64,000 nucleotides of DNA. Origin: Flavobacterium praedii. Lineage in GTDB: Bacteria > Bacteroidota > Bacteroidia > Flavobacteriales > Flavobacteriaceae. The position numbers and the translations under genes were made by a program. Under the pieces are notes generated by a model. It was not told the DNA's origin. It did not search any database and saw nothing but the letters and a program-made list of their open reading frames with translations. How positions within the stretch are numbered: the first letter of the stretch is position 1; each line of letters opens with the position of its first letter. The DNA is taken from positions 1,017,001 through 1,081,000 of the forward strand of contig NZ_CP113948.1 in the NCBI RefSeq assembly GCF_026810365.1, read 5' to 3'. Of the stretch, positions 36,191 to 44,847 are shown piece by piece.

Positions 36191-37258
36191 ATGAAAATAA
36201 AAAACATCATTTACACCCTATTAATAATTGGATTTGTTGGATTCATTGGTTATAGAATTGCTTCGAATAAAGCAAAAAACAGCGAGCCAAAAGACAAAGA
36301 AGGAAAAGATAAACCAATTACAGTAACAGGAATAGTTGTTCTTCCTAAAACTTTTGACAATAATTTATCGCTTTCCGGTTCTATTGAGGCAAATGAACAA
36401 ATTGAGATTCGATCAGAAGTATCAGGAATTGTTGAGGGTATTTATTTTCAAGAAGGAAGTAATGTATCCAAAGGGCAATTGTTGTTCAAAGTAAATGATA
36501 CAGAGTTAAAAGCACAATTAACGCAAACCAGTACCAAAGAAGGTTTAGCCGCAGAAAATGAGAGAAGAGCAAAATTATTGTTGCAAAAAGAAGCGATAAG
36601 TCAAGAAGAATATGATTTTGCAAGAGCTGATTATAAATCTGCACAAGCCCAAACCCAATTAATTAAAGCTCAAATTGCCAAAACTGCTGTTCGTGCTCCT
36701 TTTTCAGGAAAAATTGGACTTCGTTCTATTTCACCAGGAACTTATATAACTCCAACAGTTTTAGTCGCAAAATTGGTTAACAGCAGTAAATTGAAAATCA
36801 CTTTTTCAATTCCAGAGAAATATGCTTCCCAAGTAAAGACAAACACAACTTTGAGTTTTACAGTCGAAGGTTCGGATGAAAAATTCACTGCCAAAGTATA
36901 TGCTATTGAACCTGAAGTTGCTATTACTACTAGAACTCTTCAAGTTAGGGCAATTACCGAAAACAGTCAAGGGAAATTATTGCCAGGAACATTTGCTAAT
37001 GTACTTTTGCCGCTGAGTGTTATAAAAGATGCAATTGTAGTTCCAACCGAAGCTATTGTTCCTGTTCAAAATGGCAAAAAAGTATATATTTCTAAAAATG
37101 GAATGGCCAAAGAGATTATGGTTGAAACTGCCAATAGAACAGATGCTTCTATCTTGGTGCTTTCGGGCTTAAAAGCGGGAGATACTTTGTTGACAAGTGG
37201 AGTAATGTCTTTAAAAGATGAAGCCCCTATTAAGGTGATTTTAAATTCAAAAAATTAG
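36191..37258 (+). CDS. RND efflux periplasmic adaptor (membrane fusion protein)
   Basis: A 355-residue membrane fusion protein linking an inner-membrane pump to the outer-membrane channel. It has one N-terminal anchor (IIYTLLIIGFVGFIGYRIA), a lipoyl/barrel-sandwich domain (IRSEVSGIVEGIYFQEGS; RAPFSGKIGLRSISPG), an unusually short alpha hairpin, a beta-barrel domain and a membrane-proximal domain. It is followed by the pump gene after 253 bases. Confidence 0.9.
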   Translation: MKIKNIIYTLLIIGFVGFIGYRIASNKAKNSEPKDKEGKDKPITVTGIVVLPKTFDNNLSLSGSIEANEQIEIRSEVSGIVEGIYFQEGSNVSKGQLLFKVNDTELKAQLTQTSTKEGLAAENERRAKLLLQKEAISQEEYDFARADYKSAQAQTQLIKAQIAKTAVRAPFSGKIGLRSISPGTYITPTVLVAKLVNSSKLKITFSIPEKYASQVKTNTTLSFTVEGSDEKFTAKVYAIEPEVAITTRTLQVRAITENSQGKLLPGTFANVLLPLSVIKDAIVVPTEAIVPVQNGKKVYISKNGMAKEIMVETANRTDASILVLSGLKAGDTLLTSGVMSLKDEAPIKVILNSKN

Positions 37259-37511
37259 ATTTTTGATTTAAAAAAACAATCCTTTATTTCAAATTTATAT
37301 AAAGTTGTATATATAGAATTGTTTTTTTAAATCTAAAATCTTTATTTATAAGTCAAAGCATACGACGCACCCAATTGATAACTAACTATATTGTCTTTAA
37401 GTAATTCAAAACTTAATTCAGCAAATTTTAATAGTTTAAAAAAAGAATATTCATTGCTAGCAGAAACATCATAAATCTAAAATCTGCGTTTTAAAATCTA
37501 AAATCTTTTAA

Positions 37512-40500
37512 ATGAGTTTATCTACATTAAGTATAAAAAGACCTGTAATGACAATCGTTATGAATTTAACGATTATTTTATTTGGTATTATCGGTTACAC
37601 TTATCTAGGTGTGCGGGAATTTCCATCTATAGATCCTGCTCAAATTTCGATACGAACCAATTATACAGGAGCCAATTCGGATATTATAGAATCACAAATT
37701 ACTGAGCCTTTAGAAAAAGCAATCAATTCGATAGATGGTATTCGAAATGTAACATCTTCTAGTATTCAAGGAAGTAGTAATATAACAGTTGAATTTAATT
37801 TGAATAAAAATCTAGAGGAAGCTGCTAATGATGTTCGCGACAAAGTATCTCAAGCTATTCGAGATTTGCCGCAGGATATAGATGCTCCTCCAGTTGTTTC
37901 TAAGGCTGATGCCAATGGAGATGCAATTATTTCGATGACCGTTCAGAGTGATTCCAGAAATGCCTTGGAACTAAGTGATTATGCAGAAAATGTTATAGGC
38001 CAACGATTAGAAACAATACCAGGTGTAAGCGGAATTCAGATTTGGGGACAAAAAAGATACGCTATGCGTTTATGGATTGATCCAGTTAAATTAGCTTCGT
38101 ATGGATGTACAGTATCGGAAGTTAGAGAAGCATTAAACCAGCAAAATATTGAATTACCTTCTGGAAAATTAACGGGAAGCAACACGGAACTTACTGTAAA
38201 AACGGTCGGAAATCTTTCTAAACCAGAGGAATTTAATAATATTATTATTCGCTCAGATGGAGAGAAAATTGTTCGTTTTAGCGATGTTGGTTCTGCAATT
38301 TTGGGACCCGAAAATGTAGAAACCAAAATGAGCCAATCTGGTTTACCATTGGTAGGTGTTGCCATCGTACCACTTCCGGGAGCTAATTATTTGGACATTT
38401 CTAAAGCTTTTTATAAACAATTTCAAAAGCTTAAAAAAGATTTACCCAAAGATATTAAACTAAATATTGTAATTGACAATACTATTTTTGTTAAACAATC
38501 GGTAATTGAAGTAGCTGAAACATTAGGAATTTCGATTATTTTGGTGATTTTGATTATTTTCTTGTTCTTTAGGGATTGGGCAATTGCTTTTAGACCATTA
38601 ATTGATATACCAGTTTCACTTATTGCTACATTTTTCATTATGTGGCTTTTTGGCTTTTCTATTAATGTGCTTACTTTATTGGCTATTGTTCTTGCAACTG
38701 GTTTAGTTGTAGATGACGGTATTGTGGTAACCGAAAATATTTACAAAAAAGTCGAAGAAGGAATGTCACCAATTGAAGCGGCAATTAAAGGCTCGAATGA
38801 AATATTTTTTGCGGTAATTTCTATTTCAATCACCTTAGCTGCGGTATTTTTACCGGTTATTTTCCTCGAAGGTTTTGTCGGGCGATTGTTTCGGGAATTT
38901 GGTGTAGTGATTGGTGCAGCCGTTTTAATTTCAGCTTTTGTTTCTTTAACTCTAACACCCATGCTCAACGCTTATTTAATGAAAAGCGGAGAACAAAAAA
39001 AATCTAAGTTTTATATACAAACAGAACCGTATTTCGAAAAATTAAATAGTTCATATGCTGATGCTTTGAATCGTTTTATGAAGAAAAAATGGTTGAGTTT
39101 TCCCATTCTAATAGCTTGTTTTGGACTGATTTATTTGTTTTTTAATATAATTCAAAAAGAAACGGCTCCTTATGATGACCGTTCGGCTATAGTTATGTCT
39201 GTAACAGCTCCAGAGGGTTCTTCCTATGAATATACGGATCGATTTATGCAAGAAATTTCAAGATTGGTAGATGATTCTATTCCAGAAAAAAAAGTCGCTT
39301 TGGTGATAACTTCCCCAGGTTTTGGCGCTTCAACCGTAAACAGCGGTAGAGTACGTATTGCTCTAGTGGATCCTTCTGAAAGAAAGTTGAAACAAAAAGA
39401 AATTGCCGAAAAATTAACAAAAATCACTAAACAATATTCAGTTGCAAAAACGTCAGTTATTGAACAGCCAACTATTGCGGTAAATAGACGTGGTGGTTTA
39501 CCCGTACAATACATTATTCAAGCACCAAATTTTGAAAAATTAAGAGAAAAAATTCCATTATTTATGGATGAAGCTGCCAAAAATGAAACTTTTTCTATAA
39601 CAGATGTGAATTTAAAATTTAATAAACCCGAAATAAATGTTTCAATAAATAGAGAAAAAGCAGAGAGTTTAGGCGTTTCCGTAAAAGATATTGCTCAGAC
39701 TTTGCAACTTTCACTCAGCGGACAACGTTTTGGTTATTTTATGAGAAATGGAAAGCAGTATCAAGTTATTGGCCAGTTCGAAAGACAAGATCGTTCCAAA
39801 CCTTTGGATTTAACTTCAATGTATGTAAAAAATAGCAAAGGACAACTCATTCAAATGGACAATGTGGTTACTATTGAAGAGCAAAGTAATCCGCCACAAT
39901 TGTATCATAATAATAGATATATGTCGGCGACAGTTTCTGCAGGTCTCGCTCCAGGCAAAAGTATAAGCGATGGAATTGATGCAATGAATGAAATTAAAGC
40001 CAAAGTACTCGATGATTCTTTTACAACCGATTTAGGGGGAGAATCTAGAGATTTTGTTGAAAGTAGTTCGAATACTTCTTTTGCTTTCGGATTGGCATTG
40101 TTACTCATATTTTTAATATTAGCAGCACAATTTGAAAGCTTTATAGATCCTTTTATTATTATTTTGACAGTGCCAATGGCTGTTGCTGGTGCTTTATTTT
40201 CACTTTGGTTGTTCAATCAAACTTGGAATATTTTTAGTCAAATTGGAACCATTATGTTGATTGGATTGGTAACCAAGAACGGAATATTAATTGTGGAATT
40301 TGCCAATCAATTGCGTGAACAGGGAAAATCAAAATTAGAAGCAATTCTAGAAGCTTCGGAAGCGCGGTTACGTCCTATTTTAATGACAAGTTTGGCTATA
40401 TCCTTGGGTGCATTGCCTATCGCATTATCTTTAGGAGCAGCATCAACCAGCAGAATTGGAATGGGAGTTGTCATTGTAGGAGGTACTATTTTTTCATTGG

Positions 40501-40610
40501 TACTTACTTTATTTGTAATTCCGGCTTTGTATTTAATGTGGTCTAAAGCAAGAAAGCATTATCCTGAATTTGACCATATTGACGAATATGAAAACGAAGT
40601 AAAAAAATAA
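37512..40610 (+). CDS. RND efflux pump, HAE1/AcrB type
   Basis: A 1032-residue inner-membrane proton/drug antiporter with 12 membrane spans and two large periplasmic loops. It has the N-terminal IKRPVMTIVMNLTIILFGI and the TM4 proton-relay Asp pair in LATGLVVDDGIVVTENIY, the HAE1 signature. It lacks the His/Met-rich features of heavy-metal CusA pumps, and VIFLEGFVGRLFREFG, typical of AcrB-type pumps, is present. Substrates are probably hydrophobic drugs or lipophilic compounds. Confidence 0.93.
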   Translation: MSLSTLSIKRPVMTIVMNLTIILFGIIGYTYLGVREFPSIDPAQISIRTNYTGANSDIIESQITEPLEKAINSIDGIRNVTSSSIQGSSNITVEFNLNKNLEEAANDVRDKVSQAIRDLPQDIDAPPVVSKADANGDAIISMTVQSDSRNALELSDYAENVIGQRLETIPGVSGIQIWGQKRYAMRLWIDPVKLASYGCTVSEVREALNQQNIELPSGKLTGSNTELTVKTVGNLSKPEEFNNIIIRSDGEKIVRFSDVGSAILGPENVETKMSQSGLPLVGVAIVPLPGANYLDISKAFYKQFQKLKKDLPKDIKLNIVIDNTIFVKQSVIEVAETLGISIILVILIIFLFFRDWAIAFRPLIDIPVSLIATFFIMWLFGFSINVLTLLAIVLATGLVVDDGIVVTENIYKKVEEGMSPIEAAIKGSNEIFFAVISISITLAAVFLPVIFLEGFVGRLFREFGVVIGAAVLISAFVSLTLTPMLNAYLMKSGEQKKSKFYIQTEPYFEKLNSSYADALNRFMKKKWLSFPILIACFGLIYLFFNIIQKETAPYDDRSAIVMSVTAPEGSSYEYTDRFMQEISRLVDDSIPEKKVALVITSPGFGASTVNSGRVRIALVDPSERKLKQKEIAEKLTKITKQYSVAKTSVIEQPTIAVNRRGGLPVQYIIQAPNFEKLREKIPLFMDEAAKNETFSITDVNLKFNKPEINVSINREKAESLGVSVKDIAQTLQLSLSGQRFGYFMRNGKQYQVIGQFERQDRSKPLDLTSMYVKNSKGQLIQMDNVVTIEEQSNPPQLYHNNRYMSATVSAGLAPGKSISDGIDAMNEIKAKVLDDSFTTDLGGESRDFVESSSNTSFAFGLALLLIFLILAAQFESFIDPFIIILTVPMAVAGALFSLWLFNQTWNIFSQIGTIMLIGLVTKNGILIVEFANQLREQGKSKLEAILEASEARLRPILMTSLAISLGALPIALSLGAASTSRIGMGVVIVGGTIFSLVLTLFVIPALYLMWSKARKHYPEFDHIDEYENEVKK

Positions 40611-40687
40611 ATTTTCAATTGATTAAAGAAATGGTTTTAATTCAAAAAAAATCAATTCTTTGATAATATAAATGAAAGTAAATAATT

Positions 40688-42001
40688 ATGATAAATACCA
40701 AACTATTTTTTAGAAGTCTACTGTTGCTTTTCTTTTGCTTTGCAATAGGAAATGCACAAGGAATTTTAACATTAGAAAATGCCATTAAAATTGCATTGGA
40801 AAACAATTATGAAATAAAAATTGCCGACAATAATTTAAAAATGGATAAAACCAATGTTGCCATTGGTAATGCCGGAATGCTACCATCAATTAGCGCCAAT
40901 GCATCTGATAATAAAAGTGTTCAAAATACTTCGCAAACTCGTTTAGATGGTACTACAGTTGAATTAAAAAATGCTCAGAATAATAATTTAAATTATGGTG
41001 TAGGTTTAGACTGGACCATTTTTGATGGTTTAAAAATGTTTGCCCGATTCGATCAATTGAAAGAATTACAAAATTTGAGCGATGCACAGTTAAAAAAGAC
41101 TATTGTAAATACCGTAAGTAGTGTAAATTCTGTTTATTATGATTTGATTCAAGAACAACAAAAACTAGAAGATTTGGATTCTACAATAGTAATTTCCAAG
41201 AAAAGATTAGAATTCACAAAAAATCGTTATACCATAGGAAAAGGTTCAAAACTGGATGTTTTAAATGCTCAAGTTGATTTGAATACCGATCTTGGAAATT
41301 TATTAAAAGAAAAACAGATTTATGCCAACGCAAAAACACTTTTAAATAAAATATTGGCTAGAGATTTAAAAAGCGATTTTATTGTTTCTAAGAATATAAC
41401 CGTTGATAGAAAATTACAGCTATCAGAATTATTAGCATTGGCAGAAAAACAAAACCCTGAATTGATTATTCAAATCATTAATAAAAAGGTATCAGAATTG
41501 GATTTAAAGCAAATTAAAGCGGATCGCTATCCAATTGTACAAGTAAATACGGGATACAATTTTAATGAATCAACTTCTAGCCTTGGTTTTAATACCCAAT
41601 CTTCTGCGCGCGGATTGAATTATGGTTTTACAGCTTCATTAAATTTATTTGATGGAAATGCTCAAAACAGAAATGAAAAAATTGCTAAAATGCAAGTAGA
41701 AAATTCAAAGTTAGTAATTGAACAGCAAACAATTAACTTGCAGAGTAACTTGACAGTGGCTTTTCAAATTTATTTAACCAATTTAGATTTGATTGATTTA
41801 GAAGAAAACAATACAGCCATTTCAAAACAAAATCTAGATATTACAGCCGAAAAATTCAAAATAGGAACAATAACTTCTGTTGAATTTAGAGCCGCTCAAT
41901 TGAATTATATCAATTCAAAAATTCGTTTGAGTACAGCACAATTTCAAGCAAAATTATCCGAAATTACTTTAAGGGAACTCGCAGGAAATCTTCAGTTTTA
42001 A
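40688..42001 (+). CDS. TolC-family outer-membrane channel
   Basis: A 437-residue outer-membrane efflux protein with signal peptide ending IGNAQG. Two OEP repeats make the trimeric channel: the first starts LENAIKIALENNYEIKIADNNLK, the second with LLALAEKQNPELIIQIINKKVS. It completes the tripartite pump with the two preceding genes, 77 bases after the pump. Confidence 0.92.
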   Translation: MINTKLFFRSLLLLFFCFAIGNAQGILTLENAIKIALENNYEIKIADNNLKMDKTNVAIGNAGMLPSISANASDNKSVQNTSQTRLDGTTVELKNAQNNNLNYGVGLDWTIFDGLKMFARFDQLKELQNLSDAQLKKTIVNTVSSVNSVYYDLIQEQQKLEDLDSTIVISKKRLEFTKNRYTIGKGSKLDVLNAQVDLNTDLGNLLKEKQIYANAKTLLNKILARDLKSDFIVSKNITVDRKLQLSELLALAEKQNPELIIQIINKKVSELDLKQIKADRYPIVQVNTGYNFNESTSSLGFNTQSSARGLNYGFTASLNLFDGNAQNRNEKIAKMQVENSKLVIEQQTINLQSNLTVAFQIYLTNLDLIDLEENNTAISKQNLDITAEKFKIGTITSVEFRAAQLNYINSKIRLSTAQFQAKLSEITLRELAGNLQF

Positions 42002-42317
42002 GAGATTTTCTTAATTAAAATACCCGATTCTTATAACCTTTCTATAGAATTTGATGCTTTTTTTGGTTTTTATTAATCGCGTTCAACAACATTAAAAATT
42101 AAAAATATAAAAAAACATGTTGAGGAAAAAATTTAAATACAGCGTTGAACTTTGTTGTAATAGTTTTAAACTTTGATACAAACTAGCTTTGACCCTCAAG
42201 AAACATTGATTATATTTGCAGTCTTAAAAATTTTACAATTTAATTACAATTATTCCAAAACAACCTGGAATCAATAGTAGTGGTACTTATTAAATAAAAA
42301 ACAAATATTAGCTTCGC
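42002..42317. other. Gap before pheT containing its promoter
   Basis: Apart from the consensus promoter at 42189-42218, this gap is AT-rich. A region of about 100 bases remains as the pheT leader; I see no T-box-like or attenuator structure. Confidence 0.4.
42189..42218 (+). promoter_or_regulatory. Consensus promoter of pheT
   Basis: TTG (42189-42191), 19 bases, TATATTTG (42211-42218). Both boxes and the spacing match the Bacteroidetes sigma-A consensus. The start of transcription should be near 42225, giving about a 93-base leader. Confidence 0.75.
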
Positions 42318-44738
42318 ATGAAAATATCATATAACTGGTTAAAACAGTTCATTAAAATAGATTGGAAATCAGATGAAACAGCTGCATTGCTTACTGATTT
42401 AGGACTTGAAGTTGAAATCGTAGAAAAATACCAATCCGTAAAAGGTGGATTGGAAGGAATTGTAGTGGGACATGTTCTTACTTGTATTCCACACCCGGAT
42501 GCCGATCGATTGAAAATAACCACTGTTGATCTTGGAGATGGAGTTCCTTTGCAAATTGTTTGTGGTGCCAGTAATGTTGACGCGGGACAAAAAGTGCCTG
42601 TAGCTACTATTGGTACTGTATTATATGATAAAGATGGAAGTTCTTTTACCATTAAAAAAGGAAAAATAAGAGGACAAGAAAGCCATGGAATGATTTGTGC
42701 CGAAGATGAATTGGGTCTTGGCGAAGGTCATGAAGGAATTATGGTGCTTGATAATGCAATTCCAGCTGGTACATTGGCTTCTACAGTTTTTAAAATTGAA
42801 AATGACGAAGTTTTCGAAATTGGTTTAACACCAAACCGTGCAGATGCAATGAGTCACTTTGGAACAGCACGTGATTTAAGGGCTGGATTAATCCAAACAG
42901 GTATTAATGTAGAATTAATTACTCCATCGGTAAGTAATTTTAGAGTCGATAAAAGAACTCTAAAAATTGATGTTGATGTAAAAGACATTCAATTGGCTCC
43001 AAGATATTGTGGAGTAACTATTTCAGGAATTACTGTTAAAGAATCTCCAGATTGGTTAAAAAATAGATTAAAAGCAATTGGAATCAATCCAAAGAATAAT
43101 ATTGTTGACGTCACTAATTATGTATTACATGATTTAGGTCAACCTCTTCACGCCTTTGATGCTGGAAAAATTACTGGAAAAATCATAGTGCAAACCCTTC
43201 CGGGCGGAACAAAGTTCACAACATTAGATGACATAGAAAGAACTTTGCATGAAGAAGACTTAATGATTTGTGACGAAAAAGGCCCTATGTGTATCGCTGG
43301 TGTTTTTGGTGGTAAAAAATCTGGAGTTTCTGAAACTACTAATTCTATCTTCCTTGAAAGTGCCTATTTTAATCCAGTAAGCATTCGAAAATCAGCCAAA
43401 AGACATCAATTAAATACAGATGCTTCTTTTCGATTTGAAAGAGGTATTGATCCAACAATAACAGAATATGCTTTAAAAAGAGCAGCCTTATTAATACAAG
43501 AAGTAGCGGGGGGGGAAATTACATCTGACATTGTTAATATATACCAAAAGAAGATCGAAGATTTTGCCGTGTTTTTAAATTTTAAAAATGTAGCAAGAAT
43601 TATTGGACAAGAATTGCCTAAAGATACAATTAAACAAATTTTAGCTTCGTTAGAAATTAAAGTAAATAGTATTTCAGATGCTGGTTTGGGTTTGACTATT
43701 CCTGCTTATAGAGTTGATGTACAAAGAGAAATCGATGTTATCGAGGAAATTTTGAGAGTCTACGGATATAATAATATTCTGTTCTCCAAAAAATTGAATG
43801 CTACCGTTTCAAATTCTCCACGAAATGAGGATTATAAAGTGCAAAACATTGTTGCTTCTCAATTAAACTCACAAGGATTTAATGAGATGATGGCCAATTC
43901 ATTGACAACAGCTTCTTATGTACAACTTTCTGAAATGCTAAAAGAAGAGTATAATGTGACAATGCTAAATCCATTGAGTAGTGATTTGGCAACAATGCGC
44001 CAATCTTTATTGTTTTCTGGATTGGAAGCTATATCGTATAACATTAACCGAAAAAATTCCGATTTAAAATTATTTGAATTTGGGAAATCGTATCATAAAT
44101 TCCTATCCGGTTATGAGGAAATTAAACATTTAACATTATTTCAAACAGGAAATAGAAACCAAGAGAATTGGGCAAGTCCCCAAAAACCTTCCGATTTCTT
44201 TTTGTTCAAAGGATATATTGAAGGAATTTTATCAAGATTAGGGATTTCAAATGCAAAAAATGTTGCAGTAAATACAGATGTGTTTTCAGAAGGAATTGCT
44301 TTAGGAATAGGTAGTGATATTTTGGTTGAATTTGGTGTTGTTAAGAAATCAGTTCTAAAACATTTCGGAATCAAACAAGAAGTTTTCTATGCCGATTTTA
44401 ATTGGGCTATAGTTTTAAAATTAATGTCTAGTAAAATTAAATACACTGAAATTCCAAAATATCCTGAAGTTCGCAGAGATTTGGCTTTATTAGTAGATCA
44501 AAGTGTATCATATGATTCAATTTATAATATTGCAAGACAAACCGAAAAGGCATTGTTAAAAGATATTAATTTATTTGATGTCTACGAAGGACAAAATTTA
44601 CCAGAAGGTAAAAAATCCTATGCTTTGAGTTTTATCATACAAGATACAACCAAAACGCTAGAAGATGCTCAAATTGACAAAATTATGAATAAACTGAAAA
44701 AGAATTTTGAAACAGAACTTGGTGCAAGTTTGAGATAA
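42318..44738 (+). CDS. pheT: Phenylalanine--tRNA ligase beta subunit
   Basis: An 806-residue subunit of the alpha2-beta2 enzyme. The order is: N-terminal start MKISYNWLKQFI, EMAP-type tRNA-binding domain (about 40-150, with VVGHVLTCIPHPDADRLKI), B3/B4 editing domain (about 220-380), B5 domain, a core catalytic-like fold and the C-terminal FDX-ACB anticodon-binding domain (about 710-806, YPEVRRDLALLVD). pheS is not in this window, as is usual in Flavobacterium. It has its own promoter and a terminator. Confidence 0.95.
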   Translation: MKISYNWLKQFIKIDWKSDETAALLTDLGLEVEIVEKYQSVKGGLEGIVVGHVLTCIPHPDADRLKITTVDLGDGVPLQIVCGASNVDAGQKVPVATIGTVLYDKDGSSFTIKKGKIRGQESHGMICAEDELGLGEGHEGIMVLDNAIPAGTLASTVFKIENDEVFEIGLTPNRADAMSHFGTARDLRAGLIQTGINVELITPSVSNFRVDKRTLKIDVDVKDIQLAPRYCGVTISGITVKESPDWLKNRLKAIGINPKNNIVDVTNYVLHDLGQPLHAFDAGKITGKIIVQTLPGGTKFTTLDDIERTLHEEDLMICDEKGPMCIAGVFGGKKSGVSETTNSIFLESAYFNPVSIRKSAKRHQLNTDASFRFERGIDPTITEYALKRAALLIQEVAGGEITSDIVNIYQKKIEDFAVFLNFKNVARIIGQELPKDTIKQILASLEIKVNSISDAGLGLTIPAYRVDVQREIDVIEEILRVYGYNNILFSKKLNATVSNSPRNEDYKVQNIVASQLNSQGFNEMMANSLTTASYVQLSEMLKEEYNVTMLNPLSSDLATMRQSLLFSGLEAISYNINRKNSDLKLFEFGKSYHKFLSGYEEIKHLTLFQTGNRNQENWASPQKPSDFFLFKGYIEGILSRLGISNAKNVAVNTDVFSEGIALGIGSDILVEFGVVKKSVLKHFGIKQEVFYADFNWAIVLKLMSSKIKYTEIPKYPEVRRDLALLVDQSVSYDSIYNIARQTEKALLKDINLFDVYEGQNLPEGKKSYALSFIIQDTTKTLEDAQIDKIMNKLKKNFETELGASLR

Positions 44739-44758
44739 AATCTTTTTACTATTTATGA

Positions 44759-44790
44759 AAAACCTAATTTCAATTAAGAAATTAGGTTTT
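44759..44790 (+). terminator. Terminator of pheT
   Basis: A perfect 12-bp stem AAAACCTAATTT / AAATTAGGTTTT with an 8-base loop, followed by a T-run, 20 bases after the stop. Confidence 0.9.
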
Positions 44791-44847
44791 TTTTATATCT
44801 TAAAATCTGTGCCAATCTGTGAAATGGGTGTCGTTTTTTTTGATAAA

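Noticed and set aside
42219..42317. T-box or attenuator in the pheT leader
   Set aside because: No T-box motif or paired terminator/antiterminator stems could be found by eye, and T-boxes are not known for this group.
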